A stretch of DNA of 64,000 nt, taken from Hofstenia miamia. Lineage: Eukaryota; Xenacoelomorpha; Acoela; Hofsteniidae. Positions 1 through 11,004 of the stretch are shown piece by piece (within the stretch, counting starts at the first letter, position 1; each line of letters opens with the position of its first letter). The DNA lies in NCBI GenBank assembly GCA_900660155.1, contig CABFPE010000501.1, positions 128,979 through 192,978 on the forward strand, read 5' to 3'. The notes under the pieces are model-generated. The model saw only the letters and a program-made list of their open reading frames with translations, was not told the DNA's origin and ran no database searches. The position numbers and the translations under genes were made by a program.

Positions 1-386
1 AGTGCATTGCGCACTAGGAAATTTTTGTGCTCAGCAATACTCAATTCTTGGCAATCACACCTTTCAACCAATCTTTTAAGTCTACCAACAAACTCGGTCA
101 TGGACTCGTCGTCCTTTTGACGTGTGCACAGAACTTGATTGTGGGCATATAACACTCTGGTAGGTTTGATAAATTGCTTACCGAGTGTATTGATAGCATC
201 TGTAAAGCTGGTAGCTGACTCTAATATACCAAAAAATTCGGCACCTGCAAATGTTCGGAGAAACAGCAACTTGTCAGCGCCTTCCGTGATACCATTAACA
301 CGTAATCCATCTTCAAAGCAACTATGCCACCATCTCCATTGCTCAGGGGTTGGTTGAGTTGGAAGTTGCAGAGGTTTGAACTTCAT
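1..386 (-). mobile_element. Ty3/gypsy-type LTR element, start of gag (fossil, cut by window edge)
   Basis: A minus-strand reading frame opens with ATG at 386 and runs off the left edge. The product has the look of a Ty3/gypsy Gag N-terminal region: 'KFKPLQLP', then 'EQWRWW' and 'CFEDGL', 'LLFLRTFAG', 'ILESA', and later 'RQKDDESMTEFVGRLKRL' followed by two close cysteines. The visible part looks whole. Pol and the far LTR would lie outside the window. The short + strand frame over the same bases is a shadow. The family call rests on pattern resemblance only. Confidence 0.7.
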
Positions 387-570
387 GTTGATAACCAGCG
401 ATAGCAAATAAAATTGTTGTGTGGTCACTCACATGAAACACGGCTTATCCAAAGCTTTTATTCGCTATAGCATGTGATCTTAAAATACAAAACAACATTA
501 ATATACACTAATAAATATAACACAATATGTAATAAATATAACACAAGACGCACGTAAATATATCTTCATT
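387..570 (-). repeat. possible short LTR/leader of the gypsy element at the left edge
   Basis: Upstream (minus sense) of the gag ATG is AT-rich DNA with several copies of ATATAACACAA (plus sense). A TG-to-CA type segment can be drawn between about 425 and 560, which would suit a short LTR followed by a leader. No second LTR is in the window to confirm it, so the limits are a guess. Confidence 0.2.
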
Positions 571-1430
571 ATCACTTCAGAAATTCTTGAAGAAAAGTTC
601 AAACCTCAAGCTCTTGAATTTGAGCTAACTAACATGAACTTGAGTGAAGTCCAGATCATGATTATTTGAAAGCTAACAAATTTCATTAGGTTGCAAATTA
701 ATCTTAAAATGTAACACTTAAATGAAATTCTGATAATAAGGAAAAAAAATTCAAATTTCTGTTACTTGCAATTGTTGTTAAAGTGGGCATATGTTAATAT
801 TCATATTACAGCCAAATGATCCATTATTCAATAATTAATTAATTTTCAATTCAATATTGAACTTGGAATCTCTGATTATTTAATGTCCATTCTATGAATA
901 TATACTTCTGAAAATTAAGAGCAAAAAGTGTATATACTTAAGTTAATATTCCTTGCATTACCTTAATTTGGCATATTTTTGAATTGATGACAGTGATGTT
1001 TCTTGAAATTTTGAACATTTATCAACAACAGCTATTTAGAAACTTACATATAGCACTCTAGCTTTTGACATAAGTAGGCATGAATGAGCTATAAAGATAA
1101 AAAACAAGAGATGTGTCTACCAAAATTATATAATGCAAACACTATACTACATACATGAATATCATTTATGAAATTTTGATGATTCTTCTGATCTCAATAT
1201 TTGTGCACTATTCAATATTATTTTTGCAAGTCAGAGTTTGCTATGTCGGCTTGAAGGTAACTGATGTTGGTAAAAAGTACAAACCAACTTGTTGGAACAA
1301 AATGCTTAGGAAGCTTCGAACATAAATTTACTAGCCTATTACAGAATATGTAATCTCTACGACTTTATGGCCTCTATCAAAATAGCTTTAGGCGTTTTGC
1401 ACGTCAATTTGTAAAATAAAGTAACTGCAT
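571..1430. other. AT-rich stretch, nothing recognised
   Basis: No reading frame, RNA gene or clear repeat was recognised between the gypsy gag leader and the small inverted-repeat element at 1439. Confidence 0.5.
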
Positions 1431-1438
1431 TTACAAAT

Positions 1439-1611
1439 GGGGTTGTGACTGCAGCTCGATATTCAAATATAGGCGAAATTTGGACTATCGCAAGCTATTT
1501 TTAATTGGCAAGTAATTACCGTATTCATTTTTAATTAATAAAATTTTAAAATCCAAATTAAATTATCGAAATTTTGCTTGTATTTGAATATCGAGCTGCA
1601 GTCACAACCCC
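1439..1611. mobile_element. 173-bp hAT-like MITE with perfect 8-bp target duplication
   Basis: The ends form an inverted repeat: GGGGTTGTGACTGCAGCTCG at the left matches the reverse complement of the right end, with perfect pairing for about 31 bp and imperfect pairing beyond. The 8-bp word TTACAAAT sits directly outside both ends (1431-1438 and 1612-1619), a clean target-site duplication. An 8-bp duplication is typical of hAT elements. There is no coding capacity, so it was presumably moved by a transposase supplied elsewhere. Superfamily is inferred from duplication length only. Confidence 0.85.
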
Positions 1612-1619
1612 TTACAAAT

Positions 1620-2422
1620 AGGATTTACTGATCACGTTTCTAGCAGCAATTTTGTATTGATTATCTTGTATAGTGGTGATTTATGGAAAAAATGAAAGCA
1701 TACACAGTGTAAAAAATGATGGGAATACAATAAAATATGTGAAAAGTTAAAGAATTTTCAATCTAAATTCCTGGTAACACACGATAACTCGCTCGGTAGC
1801 TCATAGGTCAAATTTGATCCTCAAACTACTTTAAACCCTAAAATAAAATTTTATGCAATTCAACTGCTTTTCCTTATTTACACTAAACATTTGTTTGGCA
1901 AGGGTGAAAATCATACACGCTTAAAGATAAGGAATTTGACCTAAGCTGATTACTATAAATAATTGAATCTTGATTAAGTAGTCTGAGAGTTCAATACAAG
2001 CAAAAATTGATTAATTTTTTTTGAGGTTAGAATGTAGTAAACAATGTTTAAATGCTTTTCAATTAGAAGGCAGTCATTATTATCCTTCTAGGATATTTTG
2101 TGTTCCAAAGTTCTTATATACTAATCTTATGCTATTATTAAAAATTTTACAAAGACAAAAATAATTTTTGGAGAATGAAGAATTAAGTGTTTTCAGTCAG
2201 TTGGCGAAGAGACTTTATAAACCATTGTTGAATTTGTTTGGAAAACTAAGTTTGGAATGAAGCCTTTCCTGGACATTGAGCAAGTATAAATTCGGACACG
2301 GCTTAACTAAATTGAGATTCAATTGCAAGGCTACAACATTACTGCTGACATCTGTAATGGCTAGAAAATAATAGCAGTTTCCTATGACTAAAAAAATAGC
2401 AACTATGATTACTATAAAACAT
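1620..2422. other. AT-rich stretch, nothing recognised
   Basis: No gene or repeat was recognised between the two small inverted-repeat elements. Confidence 0.5.
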
Positions 2423-2424
2423 TA

Positions 2425-2856
2425 CAGTTAATCCTCGATTATCGGTTTTCTGATTATCTCGCCACTGCCAACTTTCCTTTTTTCCGCCAATATAAGTTTT
2501 TAGTTTATTTTTCTTCAATTCAGGTTTGCCACTTATATCATAAATTCGATGGCAATAAATACGAAACTTACATATGAATTAATATTGCGTTTTCTGACTT
2601 TGCAAAGCTTTATTTGTACATTAATGATTTTTTACACTGACGTCTAGTATTGTCAAGGCCAAAAATATTGCTAAATATTGTGTCCAAAATTTCACAGTTT
2701 GTGCGATTTTATACTTATTAAGCTTAATTGTTTTGTATTAATTTGAGCTGGATTTTATAGATAAATAAAATTTGGATTTTCCGCTCTTTTCCTAATATCC
2801 GGGGCATTTTCCGTAGTCCTCCATTCAGTACGGGCCCGATAATCGAAGATCCACTG
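2425..2856. mobile_element. pogo/Tigger-like non-autonomous element
   Basis: The left end CAGTTAATCCTCGATTATCG is the near inverse of the right end CGATAATCGAAGATCCACTG, and TA flanks both sides (2423-2424 and 2857-2858). CAGT ends, an 'ATCCTCGATTATC' terminal repeat and TA duplication are the signature of pogo/Tigger members of the Tc1/mariner superfamily. The 432-bp interior shows no transposase frame, so this is a MITE-like derivative. Confidence 0.75.
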
Positions 2857-2999
2857 TAGCATTTTACGATAATGATTATAAAGCTATGTGACATTTGCAC
2901 TTCTGTATGGCAACACTATTAGAGATATTTTGAATTGAGCATTCATTTAGTCCTACCAGCTAGATATAGAACCTACAAACACGCCTAAAGTGAAGTCTA

Positions 3000-4842
3000 C
3001 TAAAAGTAAGGTTTGCCAAATTAATAAACGAATTTGGGAGTGATGGTGAAAAATGAAGTGTGTTGCATATAGCAAAGAAATCAGCTACATTAGAAAATCT
3101 AACTTCGTTTGCTCATTTGAAAATACTAAAGCATAAGAGGAACTTGCAAGGTACGGGCTTCCTTTAGTAAGGGATTATCAGAGCTATGTGTAAGCAGCTA
3201 ATGCAGATAGGAAGCAATTTAATTTAGATTTATGTGAGGCTCTAGTCAATGCTAATATTCCTCTGGAAATTGGAGAACAAATCCCTCAAAAGTTTCCTTG
3301 AAAAATACACGGAAAATGTCTTGTCAGATGAGTCAACTCTCAGAAATAATTATGTAGATGTTCACTATCACACCGTGATGAATAAGATTAGAACTCATGC
3401 CAACATTAAAATTTGGGTGAGCATCGACGAATCAACAGACGTCCCTAATCGACGCATTGCCAACATGATTATAGGAACACTGGAAGCTGGGGTAGATTTA
3501 TTTGTTAAATACTCAAACAAAAAGCACTACAATTGCTTAATTCTTTGCAACTTCACAAGCCTTACTGTGGTCCAATGGAATACNAAGCATAAGAGGAACT
3601 TGCAAGGTACGGGCTTCCTTTAGTAAGGGATTATCAGAGCTATGTGTAAGCAGCTAATGCAGATAGGAAGCAATTTAATTTAGATTTATGTGAGGCTCTA
3701 GTCAATGCTAATATTCCTCTGGAAATTGGAGAACAAATCCCTCAAAAGTTTCCTTGAAAAATACACGGAAAATGTCTTGTCAGATGAGTCAACTCTCAGA
3801 AATAATTATGTAGATGTTCACTATCACACCGTGATGAATAAGATTAGAACTCATGCCAACATTAAAATTTGGGTGAGCATCGACGAATCAACAGACGTCC
3901 CTAATCGACGCATTGCCAACATGATTATAGGAACACTGGAAGCTGGGGTAGATTTATTTGTTAAATACTCAAACAAAAAGCACTACAATTGCTTAATTCT
4001 TTGCAACTTCACAAGCCTTACTGTGGTCCAATGGAATACTATTTGAAAACGTTTTGTTACTTCTAACTGATGCAGCTTCATACGTGAAACGTGCTTCCAG
4101 ATCGCTTCAAATACAATATCCCAATATGATTCATTTAACTTGCACCGAATTGCAGAAGAGATCAGACTCAGATTCCCGAATGTTGACAAATTAATTTCGA
4201 ATGTGAAGAAAATTTTTCTTAAGGCTCCGTTAAGAGTGGAGTTGTTCAAAGAGACTGCTCGCTATTTAGCACTCCCACCACAACCAGTCCTCACTAGATA
4301 GTGGACTTGGCTCAACGCAGCTCTGTACTATGCTAAGCATTTCGACATCATTAAAACTACAGTTGGTTTACTTGATCATCGGAGAAGCCTCAGCAATTAA
4401 AGTGCCGCAACAGCTATTAGATGATCAATCTCGCAGGAACAATCTCAACTTCTTAACAATGGCGAACTCAATCAAGAAACTAGAAGAGCGGAACTTAAAC
4501 ATCATAGATGCAGTAGGTGTGTTCGAAGGTGGCATGCAAAGTATCAGCGCCGCATATGGAAGTGTAGGGCTTACTGTGAAGAATAAGTGTGCGCACAATG
4601 TATTGAGCAATCCACGACTAAAAACTGTGAAGAAAATGAGGGACGTAATAGTTAGAGATAGGAAAGGGGAGATTGAAGATATCATTGCTCTCAATTCTCA
4701 CCTGTACAAGTATGCACCAGTGACATCAGTTGAAGTGGAGAGAAGTTTTTCTAAACTAAAGAATGTTCTCTCCGATAAACTTAACATTATTCGTTCATTA
4801 TATTGTTTCGTTCAGACTTTTTTTAGATGGAGTAGGATGTAA
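3000..4842 (+). pseudogene. hAT-superfamily transposase remnant (BED finger to dimerisation domain)
   Basis: Fragments in changing + frames line up with a hAT transposase. Near 3030-3140 is a BED-finger-like stretch ('SDGEK', a His/Lys-rich tail). At 3705-4046 is a 113-residue piece with 'WVSIDESTDV', the first catalytic block of hAT RNase-H folds. About 4055-4310 reads 'LTDAASYVKRA' and later 'LALPPQPVLTRW'. At 4330-4842 a 170-residue frame ends with the C-terminal dimerisation motif 'APVTSVEVERSFSKLKNVLS'. Frames are broken by several stops and shifts, so it is inactive. 'PPQPVLTRW.TWLNAALYY' recalls the hAT group that gave rise to CGGBP1. Terminal repeats were not found. Part of the unit is doubled by the assembly joint at 3584. 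Confidence 0.75.
3129..4039. repeat. 455-bp perfect duplication around a single N at 3584 (assembly joint)
   Basis: 3129-3583 and 3585-4039 read identically and are separated by exactly one N. The second copy continues into new sequence. This is what an unmerged contig overlap looks like. The hAT transposase fragment here should therefore be counted once. Two more joints of this kind occur at 35500 and 41143. Confidence 0.9.
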
Positions 4843-4849
4843 TTCCTAT

Positions 4850-7800
4850 AGAAGCCTTTTACTTAATTATTTGATTTCTGTTTTGTTGTTATCGTTTCTG
4901 TCAGAAATAGTTTTGGATACCGCGAGAAAGATATAAAATGACTTCTGTTTACTTAATTATAATTAAAGTTATTTACACTTGTCACTGTTTTCAAATATGT
5001 TCACGTGGAAATTAATAGATTTATTTAATCAATGGTATTTTTATTATTTCATGAAAGTAACGTAATAAAAAATGTCAATCGTAATAATTAAGTAATATTA
5101 ATAATCAACTTATTTTCACTCATATTTGGAGAAATAAATCAATGTATTTCTTTTTTTCTTCATGACCGATTATTGCAACTTTAATCATCCTATTTAGCGG
5201 TCAAAAATACATACAATAATTGAAGAAAATGTCTGTAATTTAATTCATACAGATTGAAACAAGAAAACAGTGATATTTGTAAGTTAGTGTACCACTAAAC
5301 ATTTTCTTTAATACCTACAATAATAAAAAACAACTTACTTATAACTACAACTTACTTGTTTATACTGCTATTTTGCTTGTTCATACGACTATTTTGCTAG
5401 TTTAAAGAACTATCTTGTTCGTTGTTCGTACTATTACTGCTATTTTATCTTGCTATAATTGACCACCTTAATAGTTCTATTTTGACTAGTTTTTAACGAC
5501 TGGAAATGCGGTTTCTAATCATAGAAATTAGGAAGAATTGAAGTTTGAAAGGCAATGTTGATTAGCGGAGATTTATCTGCACAGTTCCAGTATTATCCCT
5601 TTAGGGAAACAGAAACCAATGATTATTTCGTTTTACCACAAGACCAAGTTTTGTGTGGATGTTGGTATCCACATGATTCCTCGTAGTTCACAAAAGAAGC
5701 TACAATGCTTCTTTTTACTGCATTACTTTTTGCAACATTTATAAAAAAATCCACTAAATGACAAGAAGTTCGTGGTATAATTCATCTTCAGTATCATTAG
5801 TCAGCTCACAAATGTGGAAAACAGGGGCGCACACAGGATTTCCTGACAGAACGACATCTTATTTGTGATCAAATTGAGTGGCCCCAAATTGAAAAAATAG
5901 ATCGTGAAAATATATCTGACCAAATTTGTTTTTAAAATTTTCTTAAATTTCTTACACAATTTGTTTTGATTTCATCTATCAAAGCAATGTTGAAAATCTG
6001 ATGTGGGTATTCGCCATTTCCCCTTTGCATAAGGCACTGGCGGAAAGCAAATTTCTATACCTTAAAAACAAGCTGTTTTACTTCTTCAATTAGTATTGAC
6101 CAGTGGAGTCCACGACAAACCTTGCTACAAACCTGTTTTCCGAATTGCTCACCTGAAAAACAGAATAGTAATTAAAAACTTTTTATAAAGCTCCATATTT
6201 TTATTTTAAATGCATTTCCAGGGCAAATAGTTCAATTGTTGGACTGAATTAGGTTGGGCAAAATTGACCCATATGACGGTTATAGAGGTATCAAAACTTT
6301 GGCTGTTCTAGTACGATGTGTGTTTTAAAAGTAACGAGAATTTATCTCTAACTTTTAAGTGAATAATACAAATGACTTGAAACTTCGGCCATCGTATGAT
6401 TACAACTAGAGCTACATGTGGTGTATAAAAATTGGACAAAAATGTCTAAAATAGCAAAGTCAGCAATAGTTGGTTTATTACTAAATTTTTTCTATCCGAC
6501 TTGCAAAGTTAATACTGTTGGGTTGACAAACTGCTTCTCCTAGAATATCCCGAAACTTATATCAAATGAATGAGTTTTATTACAAACTAATCTATTACTA
6601 AGGCCAAAAGTGGTAGTACGGTTTTTGTTTCAATTAATGAATAAATTTCACTACGGTTAATGTTTAATTTAAACTAAAATTGCATAAATATACATTTATA
6701 GTTTGTAATTGCTTACTAACCTTTATCTATAAGTATGTTATTCACTTGTAAAATTTTGATAAATTAACAAATGCAGACATCAATATCGAAATTTTTCTTA
6801 AACTTTAGAGAATTATTAATATGTGTATGTACCTATACCTCCCTGTACTATGTATTTTCAAATTCTGGTGTACTTAGTGTGAGCGGATCGAAACCTCGTA
6901 GTACACATTGAGAGCCATAATAACTTTTTTCCGGAAAACATTTTAAAAATAACATTAATAGGGAATATTTTTAAAATAGTTTGAAAACAAATTAATAAAT
7001 TTCTTTTTTGTAAAGAAATATTACCTCCCACTATGTACACTTTTATGCTTATAATAACAAATGTATAAATAATTTATAATAACAAAATTATGAATGAGAT
7101 TGGTCAGAATGTTAATATAATAGACGGTCTATTGTTCTTCAAAAAAGGATTACAGCTATCATAATAATACATTTTTCTATTTCATGTGATTGATAATAAT
7201 CTGGGAAGAGTTTCTATTTCTCTAGCAATTTTTTTCCATTTCATGCAAATATTTCTATTGAACTTTATGCAAATATTGTCTCTAATGAACTATATCTTCA
7301 TTTATAAGAAATTCTTGACTTTTCGCTTATTATTTATAAGTAACCAATTTTTCATAAGAATCCTATTTTTTTTATTTAATACTGTTAGTTGAAATGCACT
7401 AAAATTGCTCTAACATTATGCATTTGATTGGCTTTTCAGCTTTAAACAATTGTTCGGACCAAAAAAATTAAATTTAATTAGCAAACCTAATAAGTTTTAA
7501 TTTTGTTCTTTTCGTTAATTTGGTTTTATTATTTTTGCGTAGGACTAAACATTTGAAGGATGGTTATCTCTTTACAAATGAATGAGAGGCAGAATGTCAT
7601 TCTTCAGCCAATAGCTATTTAATTTAATAGAATATATTTATTAAATATATTTCTGATAGAGCATGGTCTAGCTATCTTATTTTTCTTAGTATTTTTTATT
7701 ATATATCATGTTAACTTGCAAAATTTGGAAAAAGAATTGAGGAAAACGTTTTCCAAACTTTCTTAACCTCAAATTATGTAAAATATCCAATTTTCTTATA

Positions 7801-8285
7801 ATTTCCCCAATTGTTGACATATTTTGTGACGTAAGCAAATATAAACAATGTAATGTTAGTAGATCACTCCCCTAATTTATGGGTTTTCTAAAGGCCTCAA
7901 ATCCCAGGGCCATTAGCTATACATGGACTTTGAACTATAAAATGCCATAATTTATTTCTAAAAATCTAGTAGCGATTAGACAGCTCCAAAAATATAAGAA
8001 TTTTTTATCCAACAAAATATTCGCCCATCTCTACTTTTAGATAATGAATAAATTTTAAAAAATCGGAGGAAGATTTATTGTATTGTTTTGGAATGGCGAT
8101 AAATAGCGCAAATCCAGTAATCTCTGGAAATTCTATTAAATAAATAGTTGCAGTTTGCTAGTCAATGACGAACGTAGACGACTCCAAAAGAGAACTTATT
8201 TAGTAAATTTCTCGATATCCTTCTACAACGCCCATCGTCAAATGTGTATTTACAGCCCTTTATTAGTTTGATCTTCTAAAAAGTA
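4850..8285. other. AT-rich intergenic DNA, nothing recognised
   Basis: About 3.4 kb without a supportable gene. Short frames near 6858 (minus) and 7186 (plus) are low-complexity and match nothing I know. No terminal repeats were found. Confidence 0.5.
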
Positions 8286-8289
8286 ATTT

Positions 8290-8516
8290 ATGTAAAAAAA
8301 ATTTTTTTATTTCTTTTCCCCGCCACCGAGCTTCAAGAAATCTTTGATGGCTTTCCTCATTGCTGAGCCCTTCTCCGACTTCGCCTACTCTTCCATTTGC
8401 TCATATTTCATCTCCTGTGACTGTCCTCGCTGCCGTAAAACTTGACTTGTTTTTATTATCTTCTTGTGTATGCCTTCAGCGGCTAAATAAAGTCATTGAT
8501 TATTATTATTATTATT
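8290..8516 (+). mobile_element. 3' end of a 5'-truncated LINE with (TTA)n tail
   Basis: A segment of higher GC with CpGs ends in AATAAAGTCATTGATTATTA and then a run of TTA/TAT triplets. A coding-like block closing with AATAAAGTC and a short simple-repeat tail is the usual 3' end of several LINE clades. No reverse transcriptase part is present. It lies about 100 bp before the proposed first DPH2 coding exon. Confidence 0.5.
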
Positions 8517-8622
8517 AAATGGTTTCTGTCTTGTGAAAACCACTAAAATATATTTCTATTATTATATTCACATAATAAGTCTGCACGAACGATTTTCTTT
8601 GGTCAACAAAAGTGGTGACAAA

Positions 8623-8682
8623 ATGTGTTCAAGTCACTCACCGGCTGAGACAAAATACCAGAATAGTGAAAGCGAATCTCTC
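8623..8682 (+). CDS. DPH2: DPH2 exon 1 (residues 1-20, proposed start)
   Basis: ATG at 8623 follows ACAAA, a good start context. The 20 codons begin '[13 protein letters not shown]', which resembles the 'FSSPAEAALQ' opening of vertebrate DPH2. The donor GTTTAA at 8683 is weak. If this exon is not used, the ATG at 8785 at the start of exon 2 would give a 420-residue protein. Confidence 0.6.
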
Positions 8683-10967
8683 GTTTAAACTGAGTTTGAT
8701 TATTTTTGCAACATGTTAACAGTTCATTTAATAGCTTATTTACTTCAAATACTGTTTTTTATACAATTATAATTCTATTTGTAGATGTCAATTGTGAATG
8801 ATTTCGAAACATGTTTTGAAATAAGACGTTGTTGTGACGTCATTGAACGATATAATTATAAACGTGTTGGATTACAATTGAATACCAGTCATTTCCAATT
8901 TGCTAGAAAAATTACTCGCGCATTAGAGGTTTGAATTTTTATCATTTTTTAAATAATCTTGTGATATTTAGTCGCATTTAACAAGAAAGGTTTTCATTTG
9001 CACCTTGGCCGATACTAGTTATGGTTCATGTTGTGCAGATGAAATCACTGCAATGCATTTGAACATTGACTTAATCATACATTTTGGTCATTCTTGTTTT
9101 ACCCAAAGCAGTCGACTTCCAGTGTTATATGTGTTGCCTAAGGTCCCATTTGAAACTCAGCCAGTTATTGAATGGTTAAACTCTGATGAATTTCGGTAAC
9201 TATTTGCTGTCTCCTTGCATAAAATGAATTGTTTAACATGGTGTGACTCATTACCTGCTTAGGACAAATGAAAAGAAATGTATCTTATTTGTCGATGACT
9301 TCTTCTATTCACAGTTTCTCGATGAAGTCCTTCCTAGCTGCTCAAAAGACATTCTCTTGGCTAAAATTGCGTTTCATTCTCAACCTTCCTCATTCAATGT
9401 TAACATTCAAGGTTAATATTCTCTTCCTTCAATTTATGTTAATCTAAAGATTTTTATAGATGATCACTTAAATGTAATGGGTTTATCGAATACTCTGTTA
9501 TAATTTAGTTGCTTTTGGTAGTTGGACTACTGAAATTAATTTTAAATATTTAAAATTCAAAATAAAAATGATATAAAAAATTTTTTCCCCGTAATTTTAA
9601 ATTTCAGAACATAGTAGTAAAGACAATAGTGGTCGACGTCCTTGCAAAAAGGGTGAATTTCATGATTGCTACTCTGTCAATGTTTCGAAAGGTTTTCAAA
9701 ACAGCAGTTTTTGAAACCAAAGAAGCACCCAGTTTGTAAAGTTTTTTACAGTATTTTTAGTTCAATATAAGGGACTGGGAATTTTATGGTTATAAAATTG
9801 TGGAAACTATAAATTCATGGTAATTTGGCACAGTATTGATGTATTTATTAGAACCTTAGATGAAATTAAGTGAATTATAGGAAATAGAAATGTGTTAGTT
9901 TATTGTCTCCTATCATAAACATCTGTCTCCCAAATTTGGTCCATGGGAAGAATATATATGAAAATAAATAAACATCTTTGGTTTCTACAAATTTTTAATA
10001 AATTTGGGCATTTTCGAATGCCTGATCCTATTTTCAAGCCGCTTTTTCCAGTCCCTACTGATGAAAATAAGAACTGGTTCGGGCTTTGCTAAAATTTTAA
10101 ATATCGGCCGGAATAAGCCATGGGAATACATCATAGAAGAGTCAACGTTAATAGAGCTGGCCAAAGATTGAAGTGGGGTAGATTTTTGCAAACTGCCCCA
10201 CACCGCTCCACATTAATCATTTATGGTTGAGAAGATAGATTCATTTTTAAATCTCATCTAGTAGTACTACCGCTAGAAAATAGCAAAAAGCAAAATGGTA
10301 ATTAGTGCTCATTTATTTAACGCAAACTATCTAGACCAGACCGAATTTCAGAATTTTTAAGTTTGTACCTAATTTCAATACTAATTTCTCTTTGATCCCA
10401 TCCTAATTCACCCTCAATGGTATTCATAGTAAAATATAATCATGAAATTTAATTTAGTTTCAGCCTTAAAGAACTTAATATATCCAACATGTTATACGGT
10501 ATACTGTACAAGAGTATCCATGTCTGAAGTGGAATTGCAAGTTCGAGGTCTATTTAGGGCTAACCAGCTGTATGGTAAATAATTTTCCAAAATCAAACTA
10601 AATTTCCCAGTAAATATAATTAATTCATTAATTTTTATATACTTGACATCTGTTTCAATTTTTTCATCTAGTTATTTTTCGAAATTTTCTCCTTATGATT
10701 GTTTTTGGTCACTCAATATTTTAGAAAAATGGTTTTATTTTATGCTGTGCATGTGCAAGAATGATTTCCTAATTTTTATATAACTTTAATGGAACAGTAC
10801 TTAAAAATTTAATACATTTGCAGTTAGAGAAAATGTTTTAAAGGAATTGAAATCATGCCAAATAAATTCCAATGAAATATGTAATTTGATCGAGAAAACT
10901 CAGAGTAGAGGTTTTTGATACTCGAACTTGAAATTAAAGTACGTATATTTATTGTTATTGTAAATTC

Positions 10968-11004
<37 letters not shown>

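Noticed and set aside
139-357. Plus-strand 72-codon frame
   Set aside because: Antisense of the gypsy gag start, which carries recognisable motifs.
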